The translations under genes were made by a program, and so were the position numbers. The notes under the pieces were generated by a model. The model was not told where the DNA came from, did not search any database, and saw only the letters and a list, made by a program, of their open reading frames with translations. From Sphaerotilus microaerophilus (GTDB lineage: Bacteria > Pseudomonadota > Gammaproteobacteria > Burkholderiales > Burkholderiaceae_C): a DNA stretch of 64,000 bases. The stretch lies in the NCBI RefSeq assembly GCF_023734135.1, contig NZ_AP025730.1, positions 4,588,001-4,652,000 of the forward strand, written 5' to 3'. The first letter of the stretch is position 1. Each line of letters starts with the position of its first letter. Positions 36,251 through 46,147 of this stretch are shown here, piece by piece.

Positions 36251-38182
36251 TCACTGGCCGGATCCGGGGGCGGGCGACGCGGAACGCGAGCGGCGTGCGC
36301 CTGACGCCGGCGACGGCGGCGCCGAGAACAGCAGGTTCACGTCGTTGGCATCCATGCGCCAGGCCTGGGCACCGGCCGTGCGCAGCGCACGGTGCATCAG
36401 GGCCTGGGCGGTCAGGCGGTGCCAGTCCTCCGGCACGCGCTGGCCATTGGCCACCGCGACCACCTTGAGGCGGTGGCGGATCAGCGCGTCCAGCGCCGGG
36501 CCGAGCTTGACGGCCTCGTCGAGCTTGGACAGCACGATGCCCTTGGCCTGCGCCCCCTTGTAGGCCACCAGCACGTCCTCGATGGTCTCGCCCTGCTGGG
36601 CGGCATTGACCACCAGCAGGCGCTGGATGCTGGCGTGCGAGAGCATCTCCAGCAGCTCGCGCGTGCGCGTGTCGCGCTGCGCCAGGCCGGCCGTGTCGAT
36701 CAGCACCATCTTCTTGGCCGAGAGCAGGTCCAGCAGGTCCTCCAGCGCCACGCGGTCATGCGCGGTGTGCACCGGCACGCCCAGGATGCGGCCGTAGGCG
36801 CGCAGCTGCTCGTGCGCACCGAGCCGGTAGGCATCCAGCGTGATCAGGCCCAGGTTGGCCGCGCCGTGGCGGGTCGCGAAGGCCGCCGCCAGCTTGGCCG
36901 TGGACGTGGTCTTGCCCACGCCGGTGGAGCCCACCAGCGCGAACACGCCGCCCTGGTCTTCCAGCGCCGCGTCGGACTCGCCGGTGAGCAGGTTGCGCTG
37001 CAGCACCTCGCCGGCCCAGGCCAGCTCGTCGACGACCTCGTCACCCAGGCTGTCGACCAGCTTGCGGATCAGCGCGGGCGAGAAGCCGCAGCCCAGCAAC
37101 CGGGTGGTCAGCTGGGCCTGCTTGGGGCTCTTCTGCAGCCGCTCCATGAAGGCCAGGGCACCGAAGCGCTCCTCGATCAGGCCCTTCATCGCGCGGATCT
37201 CGTTCATCATGTCCGACTGCTGGCGGCTGTCCGGCGCGGCCTCCACGGGCTGTGGCACGGGCGGCAGCACCTTGCGTGCGGCAGGCCGGGCCCGCGGGGC
37301 CGGCTCGTGCGGCGCGGCCGCATCGGCCAGGGCAAAGTCGGTGTCGCCATAGTCGGGCGGCGCGGCATGGTGGCTCTCGTGGCGGCCGTCTTGACGGCTG
37401 TCCTGGCGGTGTTCGCGGCGCGGCTCCGGGCGCGGCTCGTGGCGCGGCTCGTGGCGCAGCTCTTGACGGGGCTCCTGGCGGGCCTGCGGTGCGGGCGCAG
37501 GGGCCGTGGCGGCAGAACGTGCCGAGCTGCGGCCGCTGCCCAGCAGGGCCTCATGCATCACCGGCGTGGCAGCCTGCGACGCAGCGGGGGCGGGCCTGTC
37601 CAGCGGGAGGCCATCGGCCTGGGCGGCCGCGATCAGCTCGGGGTAGCTCGGCATCGACACCGCCTCACGCTGGGCCAGGCGCTGCTCGATGGCCTGGGGC
37701 GACACGGGCACCGGCTTCGTGGCCTGCTCGCGCAACTCGGCCTGGCGCTTCTTGAGCATGCGCTCGCGCACATAGTCCTGGAAGGACAGCGTGCTCATCG
37801 CCAGCGTGCCCACGTCCTCCTGGATCGGATCGGGGGGCGGCTTCAGGCTGCTGCGGGCCTCCTGCTCGGCCACCCGCGCACGCAGGGAGCCGGAACGACC
37901 TTCCCCCGACGATGCGGACCGGGCCGCAGGCGCCTCGGACGGGGCAGCAGGGCGCGACGGGCGGCGCTCGGGTGCCGGCTCGGCACGGGCCGCGGCGGCA
38001 GCGGCCGGGGCCTGTTCGCCAAAGCGCTCGATCGCCGCCAGCGTCTCGGGGGGCATGGCCAGCACCTCGATGCCGTCGCTGCAGGGCTTGGTGGACAGCA
38101 CCACGGCGTTGTCGCCGAAGGCCAGGCGCACCTTCTGCATGGCCTCGCGCGAGTTGCGACCGACGAAGCGTTTGACGTTCAT
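36251..38182 (-). CDS. flhF: Flagellar biosynthesis SRP-type GTPase FlhF
   Basis: 643 residues. A short conserved N-terminal segment (MNVKRFVGRNSREAMQKVRLAFGDNAVVLSTK) is followed by a ~280-residue low-complexity region. Part of that region is rich in RxEPRHEPR-type repeats (about 230-275). The NG GTPase domain has G1 GSTGVGKTTSTAKLA, the LITLDAYRLGAHEQL box, DTAGLAQRD and LSKLDEA. FlhF positions the flagellum at the pole. The disordered middle is longer than in most FlhF proteins (~430-500 residues total). It lies between flhA and the FlhG-like gene. Confidence 0.95.
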   Translation of the reverse strand: MNVKRFVGRNSREAMQKVRLAFGDNAVVLSTKPCSDGIEVLAMPPETLAAIERFGEQAPAAAAAARAEPAPERRPSRPAAPSEAPAARSASSGEGRSGSLRARVAEQEARSSLKPPPDPIQEDVGTLAMSTLSFQDYVRERMLKKRQAELREQATKPVPVSPQAIEQRLAQREAVSMPSYPELIAAAQADGLPLDRPAPAASQAATPVMHEALLGSGRSSARSAATAPAPAPQARQEPRQELRHEPRHEPRPEPRREHRQDSRQDGRHESHHAAPPDYGDTDFALADAAAPHEPAPRARPAARKVLPPVPQPVEAAPDSRQQSDMMNEIRAMKGLIEERFGALAFMERLQKSPKQAQLTTRLLGCGFSPALIRKLVDSLGDEVVDELAWAGEVLQRNLLTGESDAALEDQGGVFALVGSTGVGKTTSTAKLAAAFATRHGAANLGLITLDAYRLGAHEQLRAYGRILGVPVHTAHDRVALEDLLDLLSAKKMVLIDTAGLAQRDTRTRELLEMLSHASIQRLLVVNAAQQGETIEDVLVAYKGAQAKGIVLSKLDEAVKLGPALDALIRHRLKVVAVANGQRVPEDWHRLTAQALMHRALRTAGAQAWRMDANDVNLLFSAPPSPASGARRSRSASPAPGSGQ

Positions 38183-38240
38183 GGGGCCTCCTGGCGGGTC
38201 GGCTCAGCGGGATTCCGCACGGCGGATGGGGCGGTTGACT

Positions 38241-40346
38241 TCATGCGTTGCCTCCGATGAGGGACCCGATGCGGATCGAATGGGTGTCCGGGATCTCGCT
38301 GTGGCCGAGCACGCGCAGGCGCGGCGAGGCGCGCTTGAGCAGGCGCGCCACCGGGCTGCGGATGGCATCGGGCACCAGCAGGCAGGCTGGCAGGCCGAGG
38401 TCCTCCTGGCGCCGCGCGGCATCGGCCGCGCCGCGGCTGAGGTGATCCGCCACGCCCGGGTCGAGCACCGCGCCGTTGGCCGAGTTCAGCGCCTGGCCGA
38501 GCAGGCGCTCCAGCTCGGGGGCGATGGCGATGACATCCAGCTCGCGCTGGCTGCCGTAGATCTGCTGCACGATGGCCGGGGCCAGCGCGATGCGCAGGCG
38601 CCGCGACAGCTCCTGCGGGTCGTTGAGGCCGGAGCCGGCGTGCTCGGCCAGCGCCTCGACGATCGAGCGCATGTCGCGGATGTGCACGCCCTCTTCCAGC
38701 AACAGCTGGAGGACCTTCTGCAGGGTGGGAATGCCAACCATCTTGGGAACCACGTCTTCGATCAACTTGGGGGCCAGCTTGGTCACGTGCTCGACCAGTG
38801 CCTGGGTCTCGGTGCGGCCCAGCAGGCGGGCTGCATGGGTCTGCATCAAGTGTGAGAGATGGGTGGCCACGACGGTCGAGGAATCAACCACGGTGTATCC
38901 AGCCATTTGAGCTGTTTCTTTTTGTCTATCGTCGATCCAGATCGCCGGCAGGCCGAAGGCCGGGTCGGTGGTCGCCTGCCCCTGCAGCGGCGTCTTCACA
39001 TGGCCGGGGTTGATCGCCAGGTGCATGCCCGGGAAGGCCTCACCCTCGCCCACCACCGCACCGCGCAGCGTCAGGCGGTACATGCTGGGCTTGAGTTCCA
39101 GGTTGTCGCGGATGTGCACCGCTGGCGGCAGGAAGCCGACTTCCTGGGCAAACTTCTTGCGTACGCCCTTGATGCGGTTGAGCAGGTCGCCGCCACGGTC
39201 CTTGTCCACCAGCGCAATCAGGCGGTAGCCCACCTCCAGGCCCAGCGTGTCCACCGGCTGCAGGTCGTCCCAGCTGGCCTCGGCGTTGGGGTTGGGGGCA
39301 TCGGGCGCGTCGGCGGCCGGCTCGGCGGGCTTGGGTGCCTGCGCCTGCCGGTGCATCCAGCGCGCCAGCGCCGCCAGGCCACCCGCGATCAGCAGGAAGA
39401 CGAAGTGCGGCATGCCCGGCACCATGCCCAGCAGGGCCACCAGCGTGGCGGCGATGCCCACCGACTGCGGCGACTTGAACATCTGGCCCAGGATCTGGGT
39501 GCCGACGTCCTGCTCCTTGCCCACGCGCGAGACCACCAGCGCCGCGGCCACCGAGATCAGCAGCGCCGGGATCTGCGCCACCAGCGCATCGCCCACCGCC
39601 AGCACGATGTAGGAGTTGGCCGCCTCGCTGGCCCCCAGGCCGTGCTGGGCCACGCCGATGATGAAGCCGCCAACGATGTTGATGAACAGGATCAGGATGC
39701 CGGCAATGGCGTCGCCGCGCACGAACTTGCTGGCACCGTCCATGGAGCCGAAGAACTCCGCCTCGTTGCCCACCTCGGCGCGGCGGCGCTTGGCCTCCTT
39801 CTCGTCGATCAGGCCGGCGTTCAGGTCGGCGTCGATCGCCATCTGCTTGCCGGGCATCGCGTCCAGGGTGAAGCGCGCACCGACCTCGGCAATGCGCTCG
39901 GCGCCCTTGGTGATCACCACGAAGTTGATGACCACCAGGATGGCGAAGACGATCAGGCCGACGGCGAAGTTGCCGCCGATCAGGAAGTGGCCGAAGGCCT
40001 CGATCACCGCGCCCGCGGCCCCCGGGCCGGTGTGGCCGTCCATCAGCACCACGCGGCTGGAGGCCACGTTCAGCGACAGGCGCAGCAGCGTGGTCAGCAG
40101 CAGCACGGTCGGGAAGGCGGCGAAGTCCAGCGGCCGGACCATGTAGGACGCCACCAGCATCACCATCAGCGCCGTGGCGATGTTGAAGGTGAAGAACAGG
40201 TCGAGCGCGAAGGCCGGCAGCGGCAGCACCATCATGGCCAGGACCATGAGGATCAGGATCGGCGCGGCCAGCGCCTTGGCGGCCCCGGCATGCGGGCCCA
40301 GGCGGGCCTGCAGCTGCTGCTGGAAGGATTGGATCAGCGGGTTCAT
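38241..40346 (-). CDS. flhA: Flagellar export gate protein FlhA
   Basis: A 701-residue inner-membrane component of the flagellar type III export gate. About eight TM helices occupy the first ~330 residues, including the FHIPEP signature region (AERIAEVGARFTLDAMPGKQMAIDADLNAGLI), and a cytosolic docking domain follows. The length is standard. The start overlaps the flhB stop by 4 bp (ATGA), so translation is coupled. An Ala/Pro-rich segment of ~25 residues joins the two parts. Confidence 0.97.
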   Translation of the reverse strand: MNPLIQSFQQQLQARLGPHAGAAKALAAPILILMVLAMMVLPLPAFALDLFFTFNIATALMVMLVASYMVRPLDFAAFPTVLLLTTLLRLSLNVASSRVVLMDGHTGPGAAGAVIEAFGHFLIGGNFAVGLIVFAILVVINFVVITKGAERIAEVGARFTLDAMPGKQMAIDADLNAGLIDEKEAKRRRAEVGNEAEFFGSMDGASKFVRGDAIAGILILFINIVGGFIIGVAQHGLGASEAANSYIVLAVGDALVAQIPALLISVAAALVVSRVGKEQDVGTQILGQMFKSPQSVGIAATLVALLGMVPGMPHFVFLLIAGGLAALARWMHRQAQAPKPAEPAADAPDAPNPNAEASWDDLQPVDTLGLEVGYRLIALVDKDRGGDLLNRIKGVRKKFAQEVGFLPPAVHIRDNLELKPSMYRLTLRGAVVGEGEAFPGMHLAINPGHVKTPLQGQATTDPAFGLPAIWIDDRQKETAQMAGYTVVDSSTVVATHLSHLMQTHAARLLGRTETQALVEHVTKLAPKLIEDVVPKMVGIPTLQKVLQLLLEEGVHIRDMRSIVEALAEHAGSGLNDPQELSRRLRIALAPAIVQQIYGSQRELDVIAIAPELERLLGQALNSANGAVLDPGVADHLSRGAADAARRQEDLGLPACLLVPDAIRSPVARLLKRASPRLRVLGHSEIPDTHSIRIGSLIGGNA

Positions 40347-41506
40347 GCCGGTTCAGCCGTCGCTGGCTGTGCCTTCGGGTTGTGCGGGTCAAGCTCGGGT
40401 GGCACCGGGATCACGGGCAGGTCGGCCGGCCAGGGCGCGCGCCCGGCCAACGCGGCGCGCAGCTGGAACACATGCGCCAGCACCTGCGCCACCGCGCTGT
40501 ACAGCGCATAGGGAATCTCGCGGTCGAGCTCGCCGTGGGCATACAGCGCCCGCGCCAGCGGCGGCGCCTGCAGCACGGGCACCTTGGATTCGCGGGCGAT
40601 GTCGCGGATCTTCAGCGCCAGCAGGTCGGCGCCCTTGGCCACCAGGCGGGGGGCGCCGTCGCGGCCGTCGTCGTACTTCAGCGCCACGGCGTAGTGGGTC
40701 GGGTTCATCACCACCAGATCAGCGCCGGGCACCGCGGCCAGCATGCGCCGGCGGGCCACTTCACGCATGCGCTGGCGGATGCGGCCCTTGACCTCGGGGC
40801 TGCCCTCCTGCTGCTTGTGCTCTTCCTTGACCTCCTGCACGCTCATCTTCAGGCGCGAGGTGTGCAGGAAGCGCTGCAGCGGCACGTCGACCAGCGCAAA
40901 GGCCGCCAGCACCAGCACCAGCAGCCACAGGCCGGAAACGATGCGGTCACTCGCCGCCACGAAGGCCGCCGGCAACCCCACCGACTGCGTCAGCGCGAAA
41001 TCCTGCAGGTGCGCCCAGAGGTAGGCCGCCCCGACGCTGCCCAGCAACAGCGCCAGCAGCACCGCCTTGAGCATCTCGCCAATCTGCGCCTTGGAGACGA
41101 TGCGGCCCAGTCCGGCGAGCGGATTGAGCTTGCCGAAGTTGGGCATCACCGGCTTGAGCGTGAACACCCAACCGCCGGACAGGATGGCCGTGGCCAGTGC
41201 CACCACCGCCATCGCGCTGCCCAGCCCCAGCGACAGCAGCAGCGCCGGCATGAAGAGCTGGCCGAGCCGATCGAGCATCGCCGCGGGCGTGGCCACTGTG
41301 CGCACGTCGAAGCGCAGGCCGGCGCCCAGCAGGTCACGCAGCCACTGCGCCAGCGACGGCGCTGCCGCCATCAACAGCGCGAGGCCCGCCGCAACCACCG
41401 CGAAGTGGCCCAGGTCGCGTGAGCGCGCAACCTGGCCTTCCTCCCGCGCTTTCTGGAGTCGTCGCGCGGTCGGTGGCAGGTGCTTGTCTTGAGCGCTGTC
41501 GGCCAT
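40343..41506 (-). CDS. flhB: Flagellar export switch protein FlhB
   Basis: A 387-residue protein controlling substrate specificity of flagellar export. Four TM helices lie within residues ~33-210, and the cytosolic domain carries the autocleavage site Asn268-Pro269-Thr270-His271, at the usual position. The N-terminal ERTE-like opening (TARRLQKAREEGQVARSRDL) is intact. First gene of the minus-strand flagellar block visible here. No clear sigma-54 or sigma-28 promoter was found upstream. Confidence 0.97.
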   Translation of the reverse strand: MADSAQDKHLPPTARRLQKAREEGQVARSRDLGHFAVVAAGLALLMAAAPSLAQWLRDLLGAGLRFDVRTVATPAAMLDRLGQLFMPALLLSLGLGSAMAVVALATAILSGGWVFTLKPVMPNFGKLNPLAGLGRIVSKAQIGEMLKAVLLALLLGSVGAAYLWAHLQDFALTQSVGLPAAFVAASDRIVSGLWLLVLVLAAFALVDVPLQRFLHTSRLKMSVQEVKEEHKQQEGSPEVKGRIRQRMREVARRRMLAAVPGADLVVMNPTHYAVALKYDDGRDGAPRLVAKGADLLALKIRDIARESKVPVLQAPPLARALYAHGELDREIPYALYSAVAQVLAHVFQLRAALAGRAPWPADLPVIPVPPELDPHNPKAQPATAEPA

Positions 41507-41632
41507 GGCAGGGGGATGAGGGGTGGCTCGTCATTCTTCCGAGCCCCCTGCCAGACTTGAGCGCGATAAGCGCCGTGAATCGGGCGGTATTCCGCCCTGG
41601 TCGACCAACGCCGTTTCCGACTCGGCCGAAAA

Positions 41633-41657
41633 TGGAAAAAGCGGCCGATGGGCCGCT
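41633..41657 (-). terminator. Intrinsic terminator downstream of copZ
   Basis: On the minus strand AGCGGCC-CATC-GGCCGCT forms a perfect 7-bp stem followed by TTTTTCC. It separates copZ from flhB. Confidence 0.88.
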
Positions 41658-41697
41658 CTTCTTGATCTTCTGGGTCTTCTTCGGTCAGGCTTCCGCG

Positions 41698-41892
41698 TCA
41701 GGTCGCGGCCGGGTAGCCTTCTTCCTCCAGCGCCAGACGCACCTGCTCCTCGCTGGCGCTGGTGTCGAACTTCACGCGGTGGGCGCTCAGGTCCACATCC
41801 ACGCGCGCCTGCGGATCGAGCGCCTGCACGGTGCGCTGGACATTCGCCACGCAGTGACCACAGGTCATGTCGGGCAGGGTGAGTTCAAACAT
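41698..41892 (-). CDS. copZ: Copper chaperone, heavy-metal-associated domain
   Basis: A 64-residue single HMA domain (MFELTLPDMTCGHCVANVQRTVQAL). Cys-x-x-Cys in MTCGHC binds Cu(I), and the protein should deliver copper to CopA. The ATG at 41892 has GGAG five to six bases upstream; the longer in-frame ORF from 41976 lacks similarity. It is divergent from copA and ends at a strong terminator. Confidence 0.9.
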   Translation of the reverse strand: MFELTLPDMTCGHCVANVQRTVQALDPQARVDVDLSAHRVKFDTSASEEQVRLALEEEGYPAAT

Positions 41893-42078
41893 GGCAGCTC
41901 CACAAACTTGAGCAAGATCACGATCTGGCCGCGCGACACCGCGGCGGCAACCCTCTCGCCCAGTCAGGATGCGCACCAGCGTGCATCATTGCACGGCCCT
42001 GCACACACCCCCACCGGTACCGAAGGCAACTATCTTCGCAGAATCGGATGCCACCAACTTGATGCAGGACAAGACTGA

Positions 42079-44664
42079 ATGGCCATGATGCCCTCCCCGC
42101 CGCCCCAGACTCCCGCCCCTGCGGCCACGACGCCCGTGGCACGCACCGCTGCGGCGGCCGTGCAGACCTGGCAGCTCCCCGTCCAGGGCATGAGCTGCGC
42201 CACCTGCGCCACCCGCATCGAGCGGGCACTGCTCAAGCTGGACGGTGTCGAGGCGGCGGCCGTCAACCTGGCCACCGACAGCGTCACCGTGCAGGCCACG
42301 CGCGGCCTGGCACCCGCCCGCTTGGCGAGCGCCATCGAGGCGGCGGGCTACCAGGTGCCGCAGCTGGAGCTGGATGTGGCGGTGGGCGGCATGACCTGCG
42401 CCTCCTGCGTCGGGCGGGTCGAGCGGGCGCTGCGCAAGCTGCCCGGCGTGCTGGACGCCGAGGTCAACCTCGCCACCGAGCAGGCCCACGTGCGACTCGC
42501 GGCGGGCAGCCAGGATGCGGCGGGCGTGCTGGCCGCCATCGGGAAGGCGGGCTACGAGGCCCGCCTGCTCGGAGACGCTGCGCCCGGCACGGCTGGAGGT
42601 ACCGCGCCGGCCGGCGCAAACCTCGCAGACCGCCTCGGCCTCGCCGCCCGCCTGGGCGAGGGGCCGCGCGTGGTCATCGCCGCGCTGCTCGCCGCACCGC
42701 TGGCGTTGCCGATGGCCGGCGACCTGCTCGGCGCGCACTGGATGCTGCCCGGTTGGCTGCAGTGGCTGCTCGCCACCCCCGTGCAGTTCTGGCTCGGCGC
42801 GCGCTTCTACCGGGCCGGCTGGCATGCGCTGCGCGCCGGCACCGGCAACATGGACCTGCTGGTGGCCATCGGCACCAGCGCGGCCTATGGGCTGTCGGCC
42901 TGGCTGCTGCTGCGCGCCGAGCCGGGTGGGATGCCGCACCTCTACTTTGAGAGCGCCGCGGTGGTGATCACCCTGGTGATGCTGGGCAAGTGGCTGGAGG
43001 CGCGCGCGCGCCACCGCACTGTGGACGCCATCCATGCGCTGCGCGCCCTCGCCCCGGAAACGGCCCATGTGCGCCGGCCCGACGGCCAGGAGGAAGACCG
43101 GCCGCTCGCTGCGCTGCGTGTGGGCGACGTGGTGGTGGTGCGCCCCGGCGAGCGCGTCCCGGTGGACGGCGAGGTGATCGAGGGCGCCAGCCACGTCGAC
43201 GAATCGCTGCTCACCGGTGAGAGCCTGCCCGTGGCCCGCGAGGTAGGCCAGCGCGTCACCGGCGGTGCCGTCAACGGCGAAGGCCGGCTGATCGTGCGCA
43301 CCCGCGCGGTGGGCGCGGAAACCACGCTGGCGCGCATCGTGCGGCTGGTGGAATCGGCGCAGGCGAAGAAGGCGCCGATCCAGCGCCTGGTGGACCAGGT
43401 GGCCGCGGTGTTCGTGCCGGTGGTGGTCGGCATCGCTGCGCTCACGCTGCTGGGCAGCGGCTGGCTGCTGGGTGACTGGACCGAGGCGCTGCTGCGCGCG
43501 GTGGCGGTGCTGGTGATCGCCTGCCCCTGCGCGCTGGGCCTGGCGACGCCGGCTGCGATCATGGTAGGCACCGGCGTGGCGGCCCGCCACGGCATCCTCA
43601 TCAAGGACGCCCAGGCGTTGGAACTGGCCCACGCGGTGCGCACAGTGGCCTTCGACAAGACCGGCACGCTCACCGCCGGCCGGCCGGCACTGGTGGGCTT
43701 TGCCGCTGCACCCGGCGTCGACGAACGCGAGGCGCTCACCTGGTGCGCCACCCTGCAGGCCGGCAGCGAGCACCCGCTGGCGCGTGCAGTGCTGGCCGCC
43801 GCGCGGACGCAGGGCCTGTCCACCGGCACGGCCACCGAGCTGCGTGCGCAGGCGGGCCGCGGCGTGGCCGGGAGCGTCGAGCAGCACGCGCTGCGCCTGG
43901 GCAGTCGGCGCTGGATGGAGGAGCTGGGGGTAGGGCTTGGGCTGGGCCAAGGGCGGAGCGAGGCGGCCTTCGCGCCGCTGGCCGGATCCGCCCAGGCCTG
44001 GCAGGCCGCCGGGCACACGCTGGCGTGGCTGGCCGACGTGAGCGATGCCGCAGCGCCGCGCCTGCTCGCGGCGCTGGCCTTTGGCGACACGGTCAAGCCG
44101 ACGGCGCGCGATGCCATCGCACAGCTGCACGCGCTGGGGGTGCGCACCCTGCTGCTCAGCGGCGACAACCACGACGCGGTGCAGGCGGTGGCACGCGAGA
44201 TCGGCATCGACGAGGTGCGCGCCGAGGTGCTGCCAGGCGACAAGGCCGGCGTCATCAATGCACTGAAGGCCGCTGCAACGCCGGGCGAACGCGTCGCCAT
44301 GGTGGGCGACGGCCTGAACGACGCCCCGGCGCTGGCAGCCGCCGATGTGGGACTGGCGATCACGCACACCGACGGCAGTGGCACCGACGTGGCGATGCAG
44401 GCCGCCGGCATCACGCTGATGCGCGGCGACCCGCGCGCGGTGGCCGACGCCATCGACATCTCGCGCCGCACGACGCGCAAGATCCGCCAGAACCTGTTCT
44501 GGGCCTTCTTCTACAACGTGATCGGCATCCCGCTGGCGGCGCTGGGCTTCCTGAGCCCGGTCATCGCCGGGGCCGCGATGGCGGCCAGCAGCATCAGCGT
44601 GCTGACCAACGCGCTGATGCTGGCACGCTGGCGGCCGCGTGGCCAGTCAGCCCGCCGGGCCTGA
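42079..44664 (+). CDS. copA: Cu(I)-exporting P1B-type ATPase
   Basis: An 861-residue ion pump with two N-terminal HMA domains ([10 protein letters not shown] and [10 protein letters not shown]) and eight TM helices with the transport motif CPC (482-484). The phosphorylation loop DKTGTLT, phosphatase motif (LTGES) and hinge GDGLND are complete. CPC with twin GMxCxxC points to Cu(I)/Ag(I). It is divergent from copZ over 186 bp. I found no convincing CueR-type ACCTTCC/GGAAGGT operator there, only a weak CGAAG-N8-CTTCG dyad (42021-42038). Confidence 0.96.
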   Translation: MAMMPSPPPQTPAPAATTPVARTAAAAVQTWQLPVQGMSCATCATRIERALLKLDGVEAAAVNLATDSVTVQATRGLAPARLASAIEAAGYQVPQLELDVAVGGMTCASCVGRVERALRKLPGVLDAEVNLATEQAHVRLAAGSQDAAGVLAAIGKAGYEARLLGDAAPGTAGGTAPAGANLADRLGLAARLGEGPRVVIAALLAAPLALPMAGDLLGAHWMLPGWLQWLLATPVQFWLGARFYRAGWHALRAGTGNMDLLVAIGTSAAYGLSAWLLLRAEPGGMPHLYFESAAVVITLVMLGKWLEARARHRTVDAIHALRALAPETAHVRRPDGQEEDRPLAALRVGDVVVVRPGERVPVDGEVIEGASHVDESLLTGESLPVAREVGQRVTGGAVNGEGRLIVRTRAVGAETTLARIVRLVESAQAKKAPIQRLVDQVAAVFVPVVVGIAALTLLGSGWLLGDWTEALLRAVAVLVIACPCALGLATPAAIMVGTGVAARHGILIKDAQALELAHAVRTVAFDKTGTLTAGRPALVGFAAAPGVDEREALTWCATLQAGSEHPLARAVLAAARTQGLSTGTATELRAQAGRGVAGSVEQHALRLGSRRWMEELGVGLGLGQGRSEAAFAPLAGSAQAWQAAGHTLAWLADVSDAAAPRLLAALAFGDTVKPTARDAIAQLHALGVRTLLLSGDNHDAVQAVAREIGIDEVRAEVLPGDKAGVINALKAAATPGERVAMVGDGLNDAPALAAADVGLAITHTDGSGTDVAMQAAGITLMRGDPRAVADAIDISRRTTRKIRQNLFWAFFYNVIGIPLAALGFLSPVIAGAAMAASSISVLTNALMLARWRPRGQSARRA

Positions 44665-44679
44665 CTTTGGCACGCCATT

Positions 44680-44704
44680 GCGCCAGCATGCCTCAAGCTG
44701 GCGC
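44680..44704. terminator. Hairpin between convergent copA and HD-GYP genes
   Basis: GCGCCAGC (44680-44687) and GCTGGCGC (44697-44704) form a perfect 8-bp stem over a 9-nt loop, overlapping the stop of the HD-GYP gene. No U tract. Possible bidirectional terminator. Confidence 0.4.
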
Positions 44705-45916
44705 CGCCGTCCCCAACCACAGCGAGTTGAGGTCCTGGAAGCCCCAGCGCTCGGCCAGTTCCACCCCGACGATGCGGTCACTGCAGCCGGGCTGGGCCAG
44801 GTCGACCAGCTCGGGCGGGAAACGCGTCATGGCCAGCGTCGAGAAGAAGACCTTGACCTGCGGCGTCAGCAGCGAGCCCCCGTGCTGCTCGATCACCACG
44901 CCCAGGCGGCCGGACTGCAGCCGCACCAGCGTGCCGATCGGGTAGATGCCCACCGTCTTGACGAAGGCCTGGAACAGCTTCGGGTCGAAATGCCCCTTCC
45001 ACTGCGCCATCTGGCGCACGGCGTCGCCCGCATCCCAGGGTGCCTTGTACGGCCGCGCAGAGGTGATGGCGTCGTAAACATCGCAGACCGCCCCCATGCG
45101 CGCATGCAGCGGGATGGCGTCAGCAGCCAGCCCGCCGGGATAGCCGCTGCCGTCGAACTTCTCGTGGTGGCGCAGGCAGACGTCGAGCATCAAGGTCGAC
45201 ACGCCGTCGCTGGCGGTCAGCATCTCGTGGCCCCAGTCCGGGTGCAGCTTCATCAGCTGCCACTCGGCATCGGTGAGCCGGCCCGGCTTGTTCAGCACCT
45301 CCAGCGGCACGCGTGCCTTGCCCATGTCGTGCAGCAGGCCGGCCAGGCCGACCTCGCGCAGCTGGTCCGGCCCAAGGCCCAGGGTGCGCCCCAGCGCCAC
45401 CATCAGCGTGCACACCGCCACCGAATGGAGGTAGGTGTACTCGTCCTGTGTCTTGAGCCGCACCAGGCTGGCCAGCGCGCCCTGGTTGCGCGCCACCGAG
45501 CCGATGATCTCGTCAACCAGTGGCAGGCAGCCGTCGGGCTCGATCACCCGCCCCAGCCGGGCCTCCTGGTACAGGGACTGCACTTGCTGCTTGGCCTGGC
45601 GGCACAGCTGGGCGGCGCGCGCGTACTCCTCGCGTGCGCTCACCGGCATCTCGGGCATGGGGGCCTCGACCACCGCCACCAGTTCGCGCTCCACCGCCTC
45701 GACCGCCTCGGCCTCGCTGACGCCGCCAACCACATCCAGCCCGCGGGCGGTGTCGATCCAGACTTCGCGGATGCCGCAATTGCACAGCCGCTTGAGGTCC
45801 TGGGCGTCGTCGAGCAGGAAACGGCTGCGCCAGAACGGATGGTCCATCCAGGACCCGCACAACTCGTGGATGTGCATGCCCAGGCGCAGCTGTTCAGTGG
45901 GAATACGTTTGAGCAT
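44693..45916 (-). CDS. HD-GYP domain cyclic-di-GMP phosphodiesterase
   Basis: 407 residues. The N-terminal DUF3391-like region (IPTEQLRLGMHIHELCGSWMDHPFWR) precedes a complete HD-GYP domain: LLHDMGKARVPLEVLNKPG, HPDWGHEML, HHEKFDGSGYPGG and DVYDAITSARPYK. HD-GYP proteins hydrolyse c-di-GMP to GMP. The metal ligands look intact, so activity is expected. The ATG at 45916 starts the DUF3391 module. The gene is divergent from oxyR. Confidence 0.94.
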   Translation of the reverse strand: MLKRIPTEQLRLGMHIHELCGSWMDHPFWRSRFLLDDAQDLKRLCNCGIREVWIDTARGLDVVGGVSEAEAVEAVERELVAVVEAPMPEMPVSAREEYARAAQLCRQAKQQVQSLYQEARLGRVIEPDGCLPLVDEIIGSVARNQGALASLVRLKTQDEYTYLHSVAVCTLMVALGRTLGLGPDQLREVGLAGLLHDMGKARVPLEVLNKPGRLTDAEWQLMKLHPDWGHEMLTASDGVSTLMLDVCLRHHEKFDGSGYPGGLAADAIPLHARMGAVCDVYDAITSARPYKAPWDAGDAVRQMAQWKGHFDPKLFQAFVKTVGIYPIGTLVRLQSGRLGVVIEQHGGSLLTPQVKVFFSTLAMTRFPPELVDLAQPGCSDRIVGVELAERWGFQDLNSLWLGTAAPA

Positions 45917-45956
45917 CGGACAGGAAGCGGGCGAGCAAGGCGTAGCAGCGGTGAGC

Positions 45957-46013
45957 GATACAGGCGCAGTATCACCGACACCCGGAGGGTGGATTTTGCA
46001 TATATCGCCCTCC
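45957..46013. promoter_or_regulatory. Dyads in the HD-GYP/oxyR divergent region
   Basis: GATAC-AGGCGCA-GTATC (45957-45973) is a perfect 5-bp dyad with a 7-nt spacer, resembling the ATAG-N7-CTAT half-site geometry of OxyR. GGAGGG (45984-45989) and CCCTCC (46008-46013) flank an AT-rich core. Either could be operators for the two divergent genes. This is pattern evidence only. Confidence 0.35.
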
Positions 46014-46147
46014 TCAGTGGGATGTACAGCATGGTACTTCCGGGCTATACGGGTAAAAGCCATGAAAAGCGCTCCATCCCACCCCGTGAATTTGTGCCCA
46101 CAATCGATGCTCCCAGCGCGCCCACGCCGCGACGGCAGGAGAACGAC

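Noticed and set aside
41507..41632. Sigma-54 or sigma-28 promoter upstream of flhB
   Set aside because: A TGGCAG occurs on the minus strand, but the TTGC element at the right spacing is missing, and no TAAA-N15-GCCGATAA match was seen.
41893..42078. CueR operator between copZ and copA
   Set aside because: No ACCTTCC/GGAAGGT dyad with 19-20 bp promoter spacing was found. The CGAAG-N8-CTTCG dyad is too weak to call.
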